From assembly GCA_002708905.1 (NCBI GenBank), contig PAPM01000025.1, positions 248,001 to 312,000 of the forward strand: 64,000 nt of DNA, written 5' to 3'. This document shows positions 36,833 through 44,588 of this stretch, in pieces. The notes under the pieces were generated by a model. It was not told the DNA's origin and did not search any database. It was given only the letters and a program-made list of their open reading frames with translations. Position 1 is the first letter of the stretch. Every line of letters begins with the position of its first letter. The position numbers were made by a program, and so were the translations under genes. Source of the DNA: Pseudomonadales bacterium (GTDB lineage Bacteria; Pseudomonadota; Gammaproteobacteria; Pseudomonadales; Ketobacteraceae).

Positions 36833-38113
36833 TTAGGCTGGTGACACCGCTTTCTTCGGTTGCTTTGCACCTGGCTTTTCAGTTTTTCCATCCGCAGAAG
36901 AATCCCCTTTACGGGCTTTCGACAGATCGATGCACTCACCGCTGGCGGCTTCGGGTTTGACCGTAAAATCCCGTTCCATCGAAAAGAATGAGCGACAGCC
37001 ATCTTCGGTAATGACAATGGTGTCGGAGATACCGCAGGTCTTATCCCCTTCAATACCCCACATCCAGGGAATCATATGAAAGGTCATGCCTTCTTTAAGA
37101 ATGGCAGAGTTACCCTGCTTCAGACTGATGATGTACCCCTCATCCCAACTGGGAGGAAATGCAATACCAATGGAATAACCGGAGCGGGTTATCAATCTGG
37201 CGCCCACTTCATTGTCCGAGATAATGTTGCGGACCAGATTGTCCACATCGGACACCGTCATCCCCGGTTGTACCATGTTATGAATGGCATCCAACGCCCG
37301 CTTCATGGTTTCCTGGGCCTGATACATGGCATCGGACATCTCCCCAAGTATCACCGTTCTCATCATGGCTGTGTGATAACGGCGATAGCAGCCACCCACT
37401 TCCAGAAAAACATGCTCACCGGGTTGCACTGTGCGCCCTTCAAAAGTGGCATGGCCGATCATGGTGCGGGGACCTGAGGTGACGTAGGGCATGACTGCTG
37501 GCGTTTCACCACCGGCCCGGAACATGGCGGCACTGATCGCCGCACCTATCTCATTTTCGGTAACACCGGCGTGACAGGCTTCAATACCGGCTTTCATGCC
37601 CGCTTCCGTGGCAATGGCCGCCTTTTTCATCACTTCCAGTTCAACGGCTGACTTGCAGATCCGGCCTTCTTCCACAATACCGAAACAATCCAGCAGTTTG
37701 CCGTCTTTCAAGGAAGTATGAATGCAATCCTGCTGGTAGGCCGGGAAGAAATAGCTGTTACGCTCATAACCGATGCGCTTGTCTGCCAGGCCGAATTCAC
37801 GTAACGCATCCACCAGCATCTGGATGGCGTCTCCGGTGTCCGGATAAGGCCGGGTAAGATCCACCCAGGTGCGGGCAAACACATTGGATTCTTCCAGCGC
37901 CCGGGTAATCATGAAGGGTTCTTTCTCCAGCGGCACAACCAAAGCCTGAAAAAAGGAATACCCGGTGGTTTGATAGTCGGTGAGATAGGTAATATTTTCC
38001 GGATCGGTAATCACCACCGCATCCAGATGACGTTCGGCAATACGTTGGCGCAACTCACTCAGTCGACGTTGAAACTCGGAATAAGGAAACGTCATATCAT
38101 CCCGTTCAATCAT
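36833..38113 (-). CDS. doeA: Ectoine hydrolase (M24 family)
   Basis: A 426-residue creatinase/M24-fold protein. DoeA (EutD) opens the ectoine ring to N-acetyl-diaminobutyrate. It has an N-terminal creatinase domain (MTFPYSEFQRRLSELRQRI, TDPENITYLTDYQTTGYSFFQ) and a C-terminal pita-bread domain (TSGPRTMIGHATFEGR, FLEVGGCYRRYHTAMMRT, MTFHMIPWMWG). The Asp pair that binds metal in M24 peptidases is replaced by Glu and His, as expected for the metal-independent branch. The Lys/Pro/Ala tail of about 35 residues is longer than usual. Its ATG overlaps the doeD stop (ATGA) after GGAGGAGG, so translation is coupled. The match to DoeA is clear. Confidence 0.92.
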   Translation of the reverse strand: MIERDDMTFPYSEFQRRLSELRQRIAERHLDAVVITDPENITYLTDYQTTGYSFFQALVVPLEKEPFMITRALEESNVFARTWVDLTRPYPDTGDAIQMLVDALREFGLADKRIGYERNSYFFPAYQQDCIHTSLKDGKLLDCFGIVEEGRICKSAVELEVMKKAAIATEAGMKAGIEACHAGVTENEIGAAISAAMFRAGGETPAVMPYVTSGPRTMIGHATFEGRTVQPGEHVFLEVGGCYRRYHTAMMRTVILGEMSDAMYQAQETMKRALDAIHNMVQPGMTVSDVDNLVRNIISDNEVGARLITRSGYSIGIAFPPSWDEGYIISLKQGNSAILKEGMTFHMIPWMWGIEGDKTCGISDTIVITEDGCRSFFSMERDFTVKPEAASGECIDLSKARKGDSSADGKTEKPGAKQPKKAVSPA

Positions 38114-39342
38114 GCTGCCTCCTCCATCACTGATCGCACTGAATTAATCAGAATATCCAGACCTTCCACCAGATCATCTTCCGGAATGGTTAACGGTGGT
38201 ATCAATTTCAACACCCGCCCACCGGAGCCACAACTGGCGATGATCAACCCATCTTCAAAGCATCGTTTGACAATGGCAGCAGCACGTTCTCCGTCGCCGA
38301 CATCAAGTCCGATGATTAACCCCTTGCCCCGCAGCTGTAGACTGGAGTCACTATTGAGCAACGGCTGCAACAATTGCCGGGTGAGCCGGGTTTTGTCCGC
38401 AACTTCATCCATTAACTCGGAGGATTCGAAATAGCTGAGGGCTTCCGCCCCGGCGACAAATGACAGATTCTGCCCGCGAAAAGTACCGGTGTGCTCCCCT
38501 GGGGACCAATGTTTATCAAGATCCGGGTGCACCAGATTCATCGCCATCGGAGTACCAATACCGCCGATACCTTTGGCCATGCAGATAATGTCCGGCTCGA
38601 TCCCCATATCATCAAAGCTGAAATAGGAGCCGGTGCGACCACATCCCACCTGGATCTCATCCACGATTAGTGCTGCACCGAGCTCTTTCGCCAGCGCCGC
38701 CAAGCCTTGCAACCATTCCTTGCCGGCCACATTCACACCGCCTTCGGCCTGGATCACTTCCAACAGAAAAGCGGCCGGTGGCTCGAGGCCACTGGAAGGA
38801 TCGCGATAGCGCGCTGCCAGGCCACCAATGTCGCAACCGAAGGGTTCATGACTGACATGCAGCAACGGCACACCGGATGCTCCCCTGAAATATTGGTTTG
38901 CCGTCGCCGCCAGCGCCCCCAAAGTCATGCCATGAAAGCCATGACTGAATGCAACCACTTCATGGCGGCCAGTCGCGCGTCTTGCCAACTTCATGGCGGC
39001 CTCCACTGCATTGGTGCCGGTGGGCCCCATAAACTGCATACGATGGGGCATTTTTCTTGGTGCCAGGATCACATCGGTAAAGCGCTGCATGAAATGCGCT
39101 TTCGCGGTGGTCTGCATATCCAGACTGTGCAGCACACCGTCTTTTTCCATGTACTCGATCATGGCTTTTTTCATGCGTGAGTTGTTGTGCCCAAAGTTCA
39201 GTACCCCGGCTCCCGCAAAAAAATCAATATACTCTTTGCCTTGTTCATCGATCTGACGGGCATTTTTCGCAGAGGAAAACACCACAGGATACACCCGCCC
39301 ATAGGCTCGGATATTGGATTCACGCTCTTCAAAGATGCTCAT
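38110..39342 (-). CDS. doeD: Diaminobutyrate transaminase of ectoine catabolism
   Basis: A 410-residue class III (omega) aminotransferase of the EctB/DoeD type. It shows FFAGAGVLNFGHNN, GPTGTNAVEAAMKLARRATGR, FSHGFHGMTLGALA, VDEIQVGCGRTGSYFSF with the PLP-contact Asp, and the cofactor Lys in CMAKGIGGIG. It should convert L-2,4-diaminobutyrate to aspartate semialdehyde. An upstream in-frame codon exists, but ATG 39342 has AAGGAG and matches family starts. ectA and ectC, which accompany the biosynthetic ectB, are absent, whereas doeA overlaps its end. That supports the degradative role, although the reaction is reversible. Confidence 0.9.
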   Translation of the reverse strand: MSIFEERESNIRAYGRVYPVVFSSAKNARQIDEQGKEYIDFFAGAGVLNFGHNNSRMKKAMIEYMEKDGVLHSLDMQTTAKAHFMQRFTDVILAPRKMPHRMQFMGPTGTNAVEAAMKLARRATGRHEVVAFSHGFHGMTLGALAATANQYFRGASGVPLLHVSHEPFGCDIGGLAARYRDPSSGLEPPAAFLLEVIQAEGGVNVAGKEWLQGLAALAKELGAALIVDEIQVGCGRTGSYFSFDDMGIEPDIICMAKGIGGIGTPMAMNLVHPDLDKHWSPGEHTGTFRGQNLSFVAGAEALSYFESSELMDEVADKTRLTRQLLQPLLNSDSSLQLRGKGLIIGLDVGDGERAAAIVKRCFEDGLIIASCGSGGRVLKLIPPLTIPEDDLVEGLDILINSVRSVMEEAA

Positions 39343-39365
39343 GCTGTCTCCTTCTGTGGGTTTGA

Positions 39366-40520
39366 TTACACAACGGATAAACCTGCCAGCTTGCAAAACC
39401 AGCGGCAGACGTCGGCAATCAAACGGTCATTGAAATCATAATAAGGACTGTGGCAGGGAATGTGATGACCAGCTCCGTCATCACTGCCAATCAGCGCAAA
39501 CGCGCCGGGAATTGCCTGTAAAAAATAACTGAAATCTTCCGACGCCATGATCGGTACCGGGTGACCATGCTGATGATGTTGCTCGCCAAATAAATCCTGC
39601 CAGCACTGTCGTGCCCGCGCCGCAGGAAGCGCATGGTTGATGGTAGCCTGATAGCGTGGCTCATGGACGACCTCGCAACGGGCTCCCCAGGCGGCAGCGG
39701 GCTGCCGTGCCACTTCGCTGATCAGCTGATTTATCTGAGTGCGCGTGCCTTCATCCGGCACTCGAATGCTACCGGCCAATTGTGCCGTTTGCGGAATCAC
39801 TGTGGGTGCGGTTCCCGCATTAAATTGGGTTACGCTGATCACCGCAGCCGCTTGCGGCGACAGTCGCCGACTGACGATCTGCTGCAACGCCAAGGTGATT
39901 GCACTGGCCGCCAACAATGGATCCACACAGGCTTCGGGCTGACTGGAATGACCACCACGCCCTATCACTTCGATGGTGAAGGTTCCATTGCCACACATGA
40001 CGAGAGAATCGGGACACGCCATGGCGCGATAGGGCATCGCCGGCCAGTTATGCCAGCCGTATATACACTCAACGCCGTCCAAAGCGCCATCGCGAATCAT
40101 CTCGCGGGCACCGTGGAAGCCTTCTTCCGCTGGTTGAAAAATCAGGGTAACCGGTTGCGGCAATGAGGACTCATGTAATTTCAACCAGCGAGCCGTCGCC
40201 AACAATGTAGCCGTGTGACCGTCGTGACCGCAGGCATGCATGCAGCCTGGATTTTGGGAAGACCATTCTTTGTTGGTTTGTTCTGTGATGGGCAGCGCAT
40301 CCATATCGCCGCGCAGCGCAATGGCAGGACCACCACTCGCATTCAACCAGGCCACCGTGCCCGTTTCCGCGCAGGCGCGCCATGGTATGTTCAGTTCATC
40401 CAGTGCATTGCGCACAGCGGCGGCAGTTTGATGCTCCTGCCAGCTCAACTCCGGATGCGCATGTAATGTTCTTCGAAATGCCTGCGCAAAATCGACGGTG
40501 TCTTGCCAATGGTCCGGCAT
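39366..40520 (-). CDS. M20-family N-acetyl-diaminobutyrate deacetylase (DoeB2-like)
   Basis: A 384-residue M20 amidohydrolase. Metal-site residues are in MHACGHDGHT, PAEEGFHGA, WHNWP and the late GAGHHIPCHSPYYDFN; RGDMDALP and GRGGHSSQPE complete the family pattern. The proposed job is to remove the acetyl group from the DoeA product. Characterised DoeB/EutE belongs to a different family (aspartoacylase type), so this is the alternative DoeB2 form, assigned by operon position. It is the first gene of the operon, 24 bp before doeD. A weak GAGA ribosome site precedes the ATG. A palindromic operator candidate lies 62-84 bp upstream. Confidence 0.82.
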   Translation of the reverse strand: MPDHWQDTVDFAQAFRRTLHAHPELSWQEHQTAAAVRNALDELNIPWRACAETGTVAWLNASGGPAIALRGDMDALPITEQTNKEWSSQNPGCMHACGHDGHTATLLATARWLKLHESSLPQPVTLIFQPAEEGFHGAREMIRDGALDGVECIYGWHNWPAMPYRAMACPDSLVMCGNGTFTIEVIGRGGHSSQPEACVDPLLAASAITLALQQIVSRRLSPQAAAVISVTQFNAGTAPTVIPQTAQLAGSIRVPDEGTRTQINQLISEVARQPAAAWGARCEVVHEPRYQATINHALPAARARQCWQDLFGEQHHQHGHPVPIMASEDFSYFLQAIPGAFALIGSDDGAGHHIPCHSPYYDFNDRLIADVCRWFCKLAGLSVV

Positions 40521-40581
40521 TCAACGTCTCCAGCCTGGTGTTCGACACGCCTCGCTCAAGTTCAAACCATGATGAGGCTCT

Positions 40582-40604
40582 TTATCAGTGCGGCCGACTG
40601 ATAA
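40582..40604 (-). promoter_or_regulatory. Palindromic operator candidate of the doe operon
   Basis: TTATCAGT (40582-40589), 7-nt centre GCGGCCG, ACTGATAA (40597-40604): perfect 8-bp arms, 62 bp upstream of the first doe gene. Position and symmetry suit a dimeric repressor or activator. No doeX/enuR-type regulator gene lies in the island, so the binding protein is unknown. Confidence 0.5.
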
Positions 40605-40740
40605 CAGTGCAGGTGCAAGGGACGTTCCACGTTGTTTCACGGATAGGTGAAAAGACTGAAAAAAACGGCATAAAAGGCGCTCAAAACAGCGACATACCGT
40701 GAATAATTTTTTTTGCACAGGGTACTGGAGAATAAGACAG

Positions 40741-40779
40741 GCGCACCAACAGGTTGCAAGCTCTCACATGTTGGTGCGC
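40741..40779 (-). terminator. Hairpin after the second DUF2236 gene
   Basis: Perfect 11-bp arms GCGCACCAACA (40741-40751) and TGTTGGTGCGC (40769-40779) around a 17-nt loop, 28 bp past the minus-strand stop at 40808. On the minus strand the tail is CTGTCTTATTC, which is only moderately T-rich. Confidence 0.45.
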
Positions 40780-40807
40780 ACTGATCTTGCTGCTTGGAAA
40801 CCGGATG

Positions 40808-41788
40808 TCAGCCCGACGCAGCCAGTTTTTTGCGTGCTTCGTGAGCTTTTTTCTTCTCTTCAATACGCCCCAACTCTTCCAGAGTCACCAGGCCAGGGCC
40901 ATGCACACCCAACATCACCAGCAGAGCTACCGGGTTGTAGCGTAACGGCCGCGGCACCATTCGCGCGTAAAGCTGCAACCGCTTGCAGAGTTTTCGATAA
41001 CGCGCCTGATCCCGTTCGCTCCAGGGCAGATTGAAACGTTCCCGGTAGAGTGGATGCAACTGACCAATCACTGAGAGCTTCATGGTTGGATAAAAAAAGC
41101 GTTTATAAAACGAATCTGCGTAGGGTTGCGCAACTTTCAAGTATTTAAAACGGGCCGGCAGCTCAATCGCTCTGGTGGTTAAATATTTAACCGTATCGTT
41201 ATAGGTCATCTCGCTCATAATCAGATTTTCATAGTATTCATAAAAATCCTGCAGTGTGGGCTCGATGTCCTTTTTCTGAATCCCCAACAGCAGACACAGT
41301 TGGACGTACTCTTCATACAACGTCGCTTCCTCTGCAGCAGTCAGCGGTTGCCCCATATCCCGGCGGATGCGGATCACGCCATCGAGGAAAGTATCCGGCA
41401 CAATGCGAAAGGTTTTGGGGTTCAGCGCAAAATATTTCCGCCCATCATCCAGCGTGCCTTTGATATTGGCGTGCAATGCACGCAGATCCTGAGCCTCCTG
41501 GCGGGCAAAGTCACCTCCATCATAGAGAAATCGAATCATCGACCAGTTGGTACGGCGACCACGGGCCTGGGGATCGGATTTATAGATACCGTATTTGTTC
41601 ACCGCCGTGCCCACGGCCGGCAGCGCTGACTGCATAATGGCTATGGGTGGCATCAACGGCAGGTGGGCCATGTCTGTCAGGGTGTCCCACATGATCGACC
41701 CCCGGCCGGGTGCCCTGCCTTGCGCAGTACCGCTCGCAACGGCAGCCCGGGGTGTTCCCCTGGACAACTTCTCTGATGGTTTTGCCAT
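40808..41788 (-). CDS. DUF2236 (MpaB/Lcp-like) protein, second paralogue
   Basis: A 326-residue DUF2236 protein, shorter than the other two in the window. It begins with a basic Ser/Arg/Gly-rich leader (about 30 residues), then SIMWDTLTDMAHLPLMPPIAIMQSALPAVG, the RTNWSMIRFLYDGGDFARQEAQDLRALHANIKGTL core, and EEATLYEEYVQLCLLLGI. The C-terminus (PLYRERFNLPWSERDQARYRKL) is a common ending in this family. A perfect AGGAGG precedes the ATG. A TetR gene is divergent, with a 9-bp-arm inverted repeat 42 bp upstream of this start. Haem-dependent oxygenase activity is inferred from distant relatives only. Confidence 0.82.
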   Translation of the reverse strand: MAKPSEKLSRGTPRAAVASGTAQGRAPGRGSIMWDTLTDMAHLPLMPPIAIMQSALPAVGTAVNKYGIYKSDPQARGRRTNWSMIRFLYDGGDFARQEAQDLRALHANIKGTLDDGRKYFALNPKTFRIVPDTFLDGVIRIRRDMGQPLTAAEEATLYEEYVQLCLLLGIQKKDIEPTLQDFYEYYENLIMSEMTYNDTVKYLTTRAIELPARFKYLKVAQPYADSFYKRFFYPTMKLSVIGQLHPLYRERFNLPWSERDQARYRKLCKRLQLYARMVPRPLRYNPVALLVMLGVHGPGLVTLEELGRIEEKKKAHEARKKLAASG

Positions 41789-41829
41789 TTGACCTCCTGC
41801 TGGTTCCCATTGGATACTCCAACCATTCT

Positions 41830-41860
41830 AATGCGAGAAAAGGTGCCTTACTCTCGCATT
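41830..41860. promoter_or_regulatory. Inverted-repeat operator candidate between DUF2236 and tetR-type genes
   Basis: AATGCGAGA (41830-41838) and TCTCGCATT (41852-41860) form perfect 9-bp arms 13 bp apart; inside them is AAGGTGCCTT (4-bp arms). It lies in the 228-bp divergent gap between the DUF2236 gene (start 41788) and the TetR gene (start 42017). TetR proteins commonly bind such sites and repress both directions. Confidence 0.55.
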
Positions 41861-42016
41861 TCTACAGAGATCAAAAGAGCAGAGAAAGAGACATTAATTC
41901 CTGTTAAAACAATGCATTAACCAAGAAAACAACCACCAACAGCAGACATCAGGCCTGATTAGCCTGAGATTATTCGGATTTTCTGTATCACTTACTCCAG
42001 CAGGACCAGCCGGGAC

Positions 42017-42625
42017 ATGAAACGAAAAGCCATCCCTCGCCGCAAACCCAAGCAGGCCCGGTCGATCCGAAAGTACAACGATATTCTGGATGCCGGCGCC
42101 CGCCTGCTGGAACAGCTGGAATACTCCGACATCACCATGAGCGAAATCCATCTGGAAAGCGGCCATCCGTATGCCACCATCTACCAGTATTTCGGCAATA
42201 AAGAAGACATTTTTCAAGCCTGGATCGAGCGTTTTATGGAGACCGTGATTTTTGAACTGAGTGACCGTATCCGACGCACAGATCGCCACGATTTCGAGAG
42301 CCAGTTGGAAATCAGCGTGCGCTATTCCCTGGAACAGATTACGGCACAACGCCTGATACTGGGAAAGCTGCTTAATGGCATGGCACTGGTGTCCTCGCGC
42401 ATGGTGGAGCACCTGGAGGAGAAAACCCGGGAATGGATTATCCAGGCCTTTGGCCAGCAGATGGAGTTACCCCGTAACAACGAGCCCCTGGAAAAGCTGC
42501 TAACCGCCGCCAGGGCAACCAACGGTTACTGGATCATGCTGATGCTGAATACCCGAAGGGAAATCGACATTGAACAGGAAAGCCGACGGGTAGGATCACT
42601 GATTAAAGCGTTACTGAGCATCTAG
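42017..42625 (+). CDS. TetR-family transcriptional regulator
   Basis: A 202-residue regulator. The N-terminal helix-turn-helix is IHLESGHPYATIYQYFGNKEDIFQAW (about 50-75), after a basic leader (KRKAIPRRKPKQARSIRKY) and ILDAGARLLEQL. The rest is the helical ligand-binding/dimer domain. It is divergent from a DUF2236 gene, and the inverted repeat between them is its likely operator. Such pairs usually mean the regulator responds to the substrate or product of the neighbouring enzyme, probably a hydrophobic compound here. It converges with a DUF924 gene 14 bp downstream. Confidence 0.92.
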   Translation: MKRKAIPRRKPKQARSIRKYNDILDAGARLLEQLEYSDITMSEIHLESGHPYATIYQYFGNKEDIFQAWIERFMETVIFELSDRIRRTDRHDFESQLEISVRYSLEQITAQRLILGKLLNGMALVSSRMVEHLEEKTREWIIQAFGQQMELPRNNEPLEKLLTAARATNGYWIMLMLNTRREIDIEQESRRVGSLIKALLSI

Positions 42626-42639
42626 TGGCAATGATACGG

Positions 42640-43182
42640 CTAGAAGCCCGACCCCGGTTGCTTTAAAAACTCGATTTCCTCATCCGTGGATTCGCGTCCA
42701 AGGACAGCATTACGATGGGGGTAACGGCCAAAGCGATCGATGATCTCCTTGTGCCGGTACTCAAACCGCAGGTTGTTTTCCAATCCCGGCTGGGAAAACA
42801 GCACCACTGCCTGCTCATGGATCAGAGGTGATTCACTGTGCATAAAAGGCAGGTACATAAAACTTTTTTCCGCCGCCGGCAGTGCTTGATCCTCACCTGT
42901 ACGAACCGCTTCCTGTGCCAACAGTAACGCCATGCCATCCCACACAAAAGCGCGTGGTTCATCGCGAAACAGGTTACGGGAAAACTGATCCAACAGAATG
43001 ATTTCAGCCAGCCGCCCACGGGGTTGATCGCGCCAGGAGAACAGCTCGCCCCGTTGCGCCTGGCCATGCAGTTCGGAAAAACGCTGTGCTATCTCGCGAT
43101 CAAAGTCCGCATCCTTTTTCCACCACTGAGCGGGATTGATCTCCTCAAACCAAAAATGTAAAACGGATTCCAATTCGCTCAC
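42640..43182 (-). CDS. DUF924 family protein
   Basis: A 180-residue protein of the DUF924 family: VLHFWFEEINPAQWWKKDADFDREI near the start, then RLAEIILLDQFSRNLFRDEPRAFVWD, MYLPFMHSESPLIHEQAVVLF and RFGRYPHRNAVLGRESTDEEIEFL. These are the recognised conserved blocks; the family is all-helical with TPR-like packing and no established activity. The frame extends to 43227, inside the preceding gene. I prefer GTG 43182: AAGGG lies 7 nt before it and the protein then begins at the normal family start, 10 bp after the DUF2236 stop. The two genes are probably co-transcribed. Confidence 0.85.
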   Translation of the reverse strand: MSELESVLHFWFEEINPAQWWKKDADFDREIAQRFSELHGQAQRGELFSWRDQPRGRLAEIILLDQFSRNLFRDEPRAFVWDGMALLLAQEAVRTGEDQALPAAEKSFMYLPFMHSESPLIHEQAVVLFSQPGLENNLRFEYRHKEIIDRFGRYPHRNAVLGRESTDEEIEFLKQPGSGF

Positions 43183-43192
43183 CGCATAGCCC

Positions 43193-44527
43193 TTAAGTGG
43201 CACGTCCTTCCCGGTATTTTGACGCATCGGTTGTATACTCAGGATGACCGTATTCCACTAACAAGCGATTAATTTTATTGATCAGGACCTGATCAACCAG
43301 CTGATCTACCAGCGGGATACGCTGAGCCGCCCTGGTGGCGACCATGCGCGGCAAGACATAGGCGGTGACCATGGCAAAGGAGAGATAATCCAAAGGTGAA
43401 GCGGCCACACTCATTTTTTTCGCCAGGGATTTGTTCCCTTCACTCAAAAACACCCGATTGAAAAAGACTTTGGAAAAACCCTTTTCCACCTCATTCAGAA
43501 CCCGGCTTTTCAAGGTTTTATCTCTCGGGCGATAGGCCGCCATGGTGGCACGCACCAGGGCACCACAGGTTTCATCATCGTATCCATCCCGCAGCGTTCC
43601 GGCATAGGTCATCATCACATCCACAATTTCCTGCGGCGTGGCGGGTAACAGTTCCTCGGGCAAGCCCAACAGATAACTCTGGTAGCGGCAGAGTTCAACA
43701 ATGGCCCGTTCCTCCGGTGTGAACTCCGGTTTCTTGCGACCGATGGCATTGAAGGCGGTAAGAAAAGCCGGGATGGTACCAGCCGGCATCTGGTCCACCT
43801 GGGGTATGGGAATGCCATACACATCCACATCCCAGCGATCCGAACGGGTCAGCAGATTGAAGCGCACCATGGAATGCATCAGCCGCACCATGGCCGCAGC
43901 TTTGAAACCAACGCCGTAGCGACGTAATGCACCGGGCAACGTGGCGGTGGTAAAAAAACTGGCGGTCTCGTTCACCCGTTGCACTGCCGCTTCGCCGGAC
44001 AAGGCGCCGGTAAGTGCCATGGGCAAACCGGAATATTGATTCATGAAGGTGGCAATGAACGTGCCGCGAATGGCAAACGGAACCAGATTGGCCATTTGAT
44101 TACGGCTGATGCGGGCACCCTTCTCCACCAGATCCAGGTTCACCCAATCCGGCACGCGTTCCATCGCCCGGATAAAATCCACCAGTTCCTGCGGCGCATC
44201 CGGCACGGAATCAAGGCCCTGATCGCAGGCCTGCTTGAGCATGGTAATCAGCGGTCTGAAGCCATACCGGGGCATCAAGGCGGCGTAAGCATCGGCTACG
44301 CCATCACCCAACATGGTATAGGCGCGGGCTCTTTCCACACGCTCATGATTGGACAGCAACGCTGATCGAAACCGCTTTTCCAGCCGTCGCGGCATTTGCG
44401 ACTTCACCACCGGGTCATCGGTGAAACGAAAGGGAGTTCGCTCGAAATCGACGTTCCCGTAGAGAGATGGAATGCGCACTTTTTGGGAACGCACCTGCTG
44501 CTGTAGTTCTTGTAATGTAATCGCCAT
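43193..44527 (-). CDS. DUF2236 (MpaB/Lcp-like) protein, third paralogue
   Basis: A 444-residue DUF2236 protein. It shows GTFIATFMNQYSGLPMALTGALSG, RVNETASFFTTATLPGALRRYGVGFKAAAMVRLMHSMVRF, then DVYGIPIPQVDQM and ERAIVELCRYQSYLLGLPEELLPATPQEI. These match the blocks in the 7877-9121 paralogue. An in-frame ATG at 44551 lies inside a direct-repeat array; ATG 44527 has GAGG at a good distance and is preferred. The family is related to haem oxygenases that cut polyisoprenoids or oxidise lipid-like compounds, but no substrate is known here. It precedes a DUF924 gene with a 10-bp gap. Confidence 0.84.
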   Translation of the reverse strand: MAITLQELQQQVRSQKVRIPSLYGNVDFERTPFRFTDDPVVKSQMPRRLEKRFRSALLSNHERVERARAYTMLGDGVADAYAALMPRYGFRPLITMLKQACDQGLDSVPDAPQELVDFIRAMERVPDWVNLDLVEKGARISRNQMANLVPFAIRGTFIATFMNQYSGLPMALTGALSGEAAVQRVNETASFFTTATLPGALRRYGVGFKAAAMVRLMHSMVRFNLLTRSDRWDVDVYGIPIPQVDQMPAGTIPAFLTAFNAIGRKKPEFTPEERAIVELCRYQSYLLGLPEELLPATPQEIVDVMMTYAGTLRDGYDDETCGALVRATMAAYRPRDKTLKSRVLNEVEKGFSKVFFNRVFLSEGNKSLAKKMSVAASPLDYLSFAMVTAYVLPRMVATRAAQRIPLVDQLVDQVLINKINRLLVEYGHPEYTTDASKYREGRAT

Positions 44528-44540
44528 GGTGCCGACCTCT

Positions 44541-44575
44541 GTTACAGACATAATGTTACAGCCATATGGTTACAG
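44541..44575 (-). promoter_or_regulatory. Three GTTACAG direct repeats at exact 14-bp spacing
   Basis: GTTACAG occurs at 44541-44547, 44555-44561 and 44569-44575 (CTGTAAC on the coding strand). The 14-bp period is exact. The array starts 14 bp upstream of the DUF2236 start codon, so it overlaps the leader or core promoter. It may be a regulator array; direct repeats of this kind bind proteins in tandem. Confidence 0.5.
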
Positions 44576-44588
44576 TATAGCCCTTGAA

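Noticed and set aside
38110-39342. Biosynthetic EctB
   Set aside because: ectA and ectC are absent and the gene overlaps doeA, so the degradative DoeD assignment is better.
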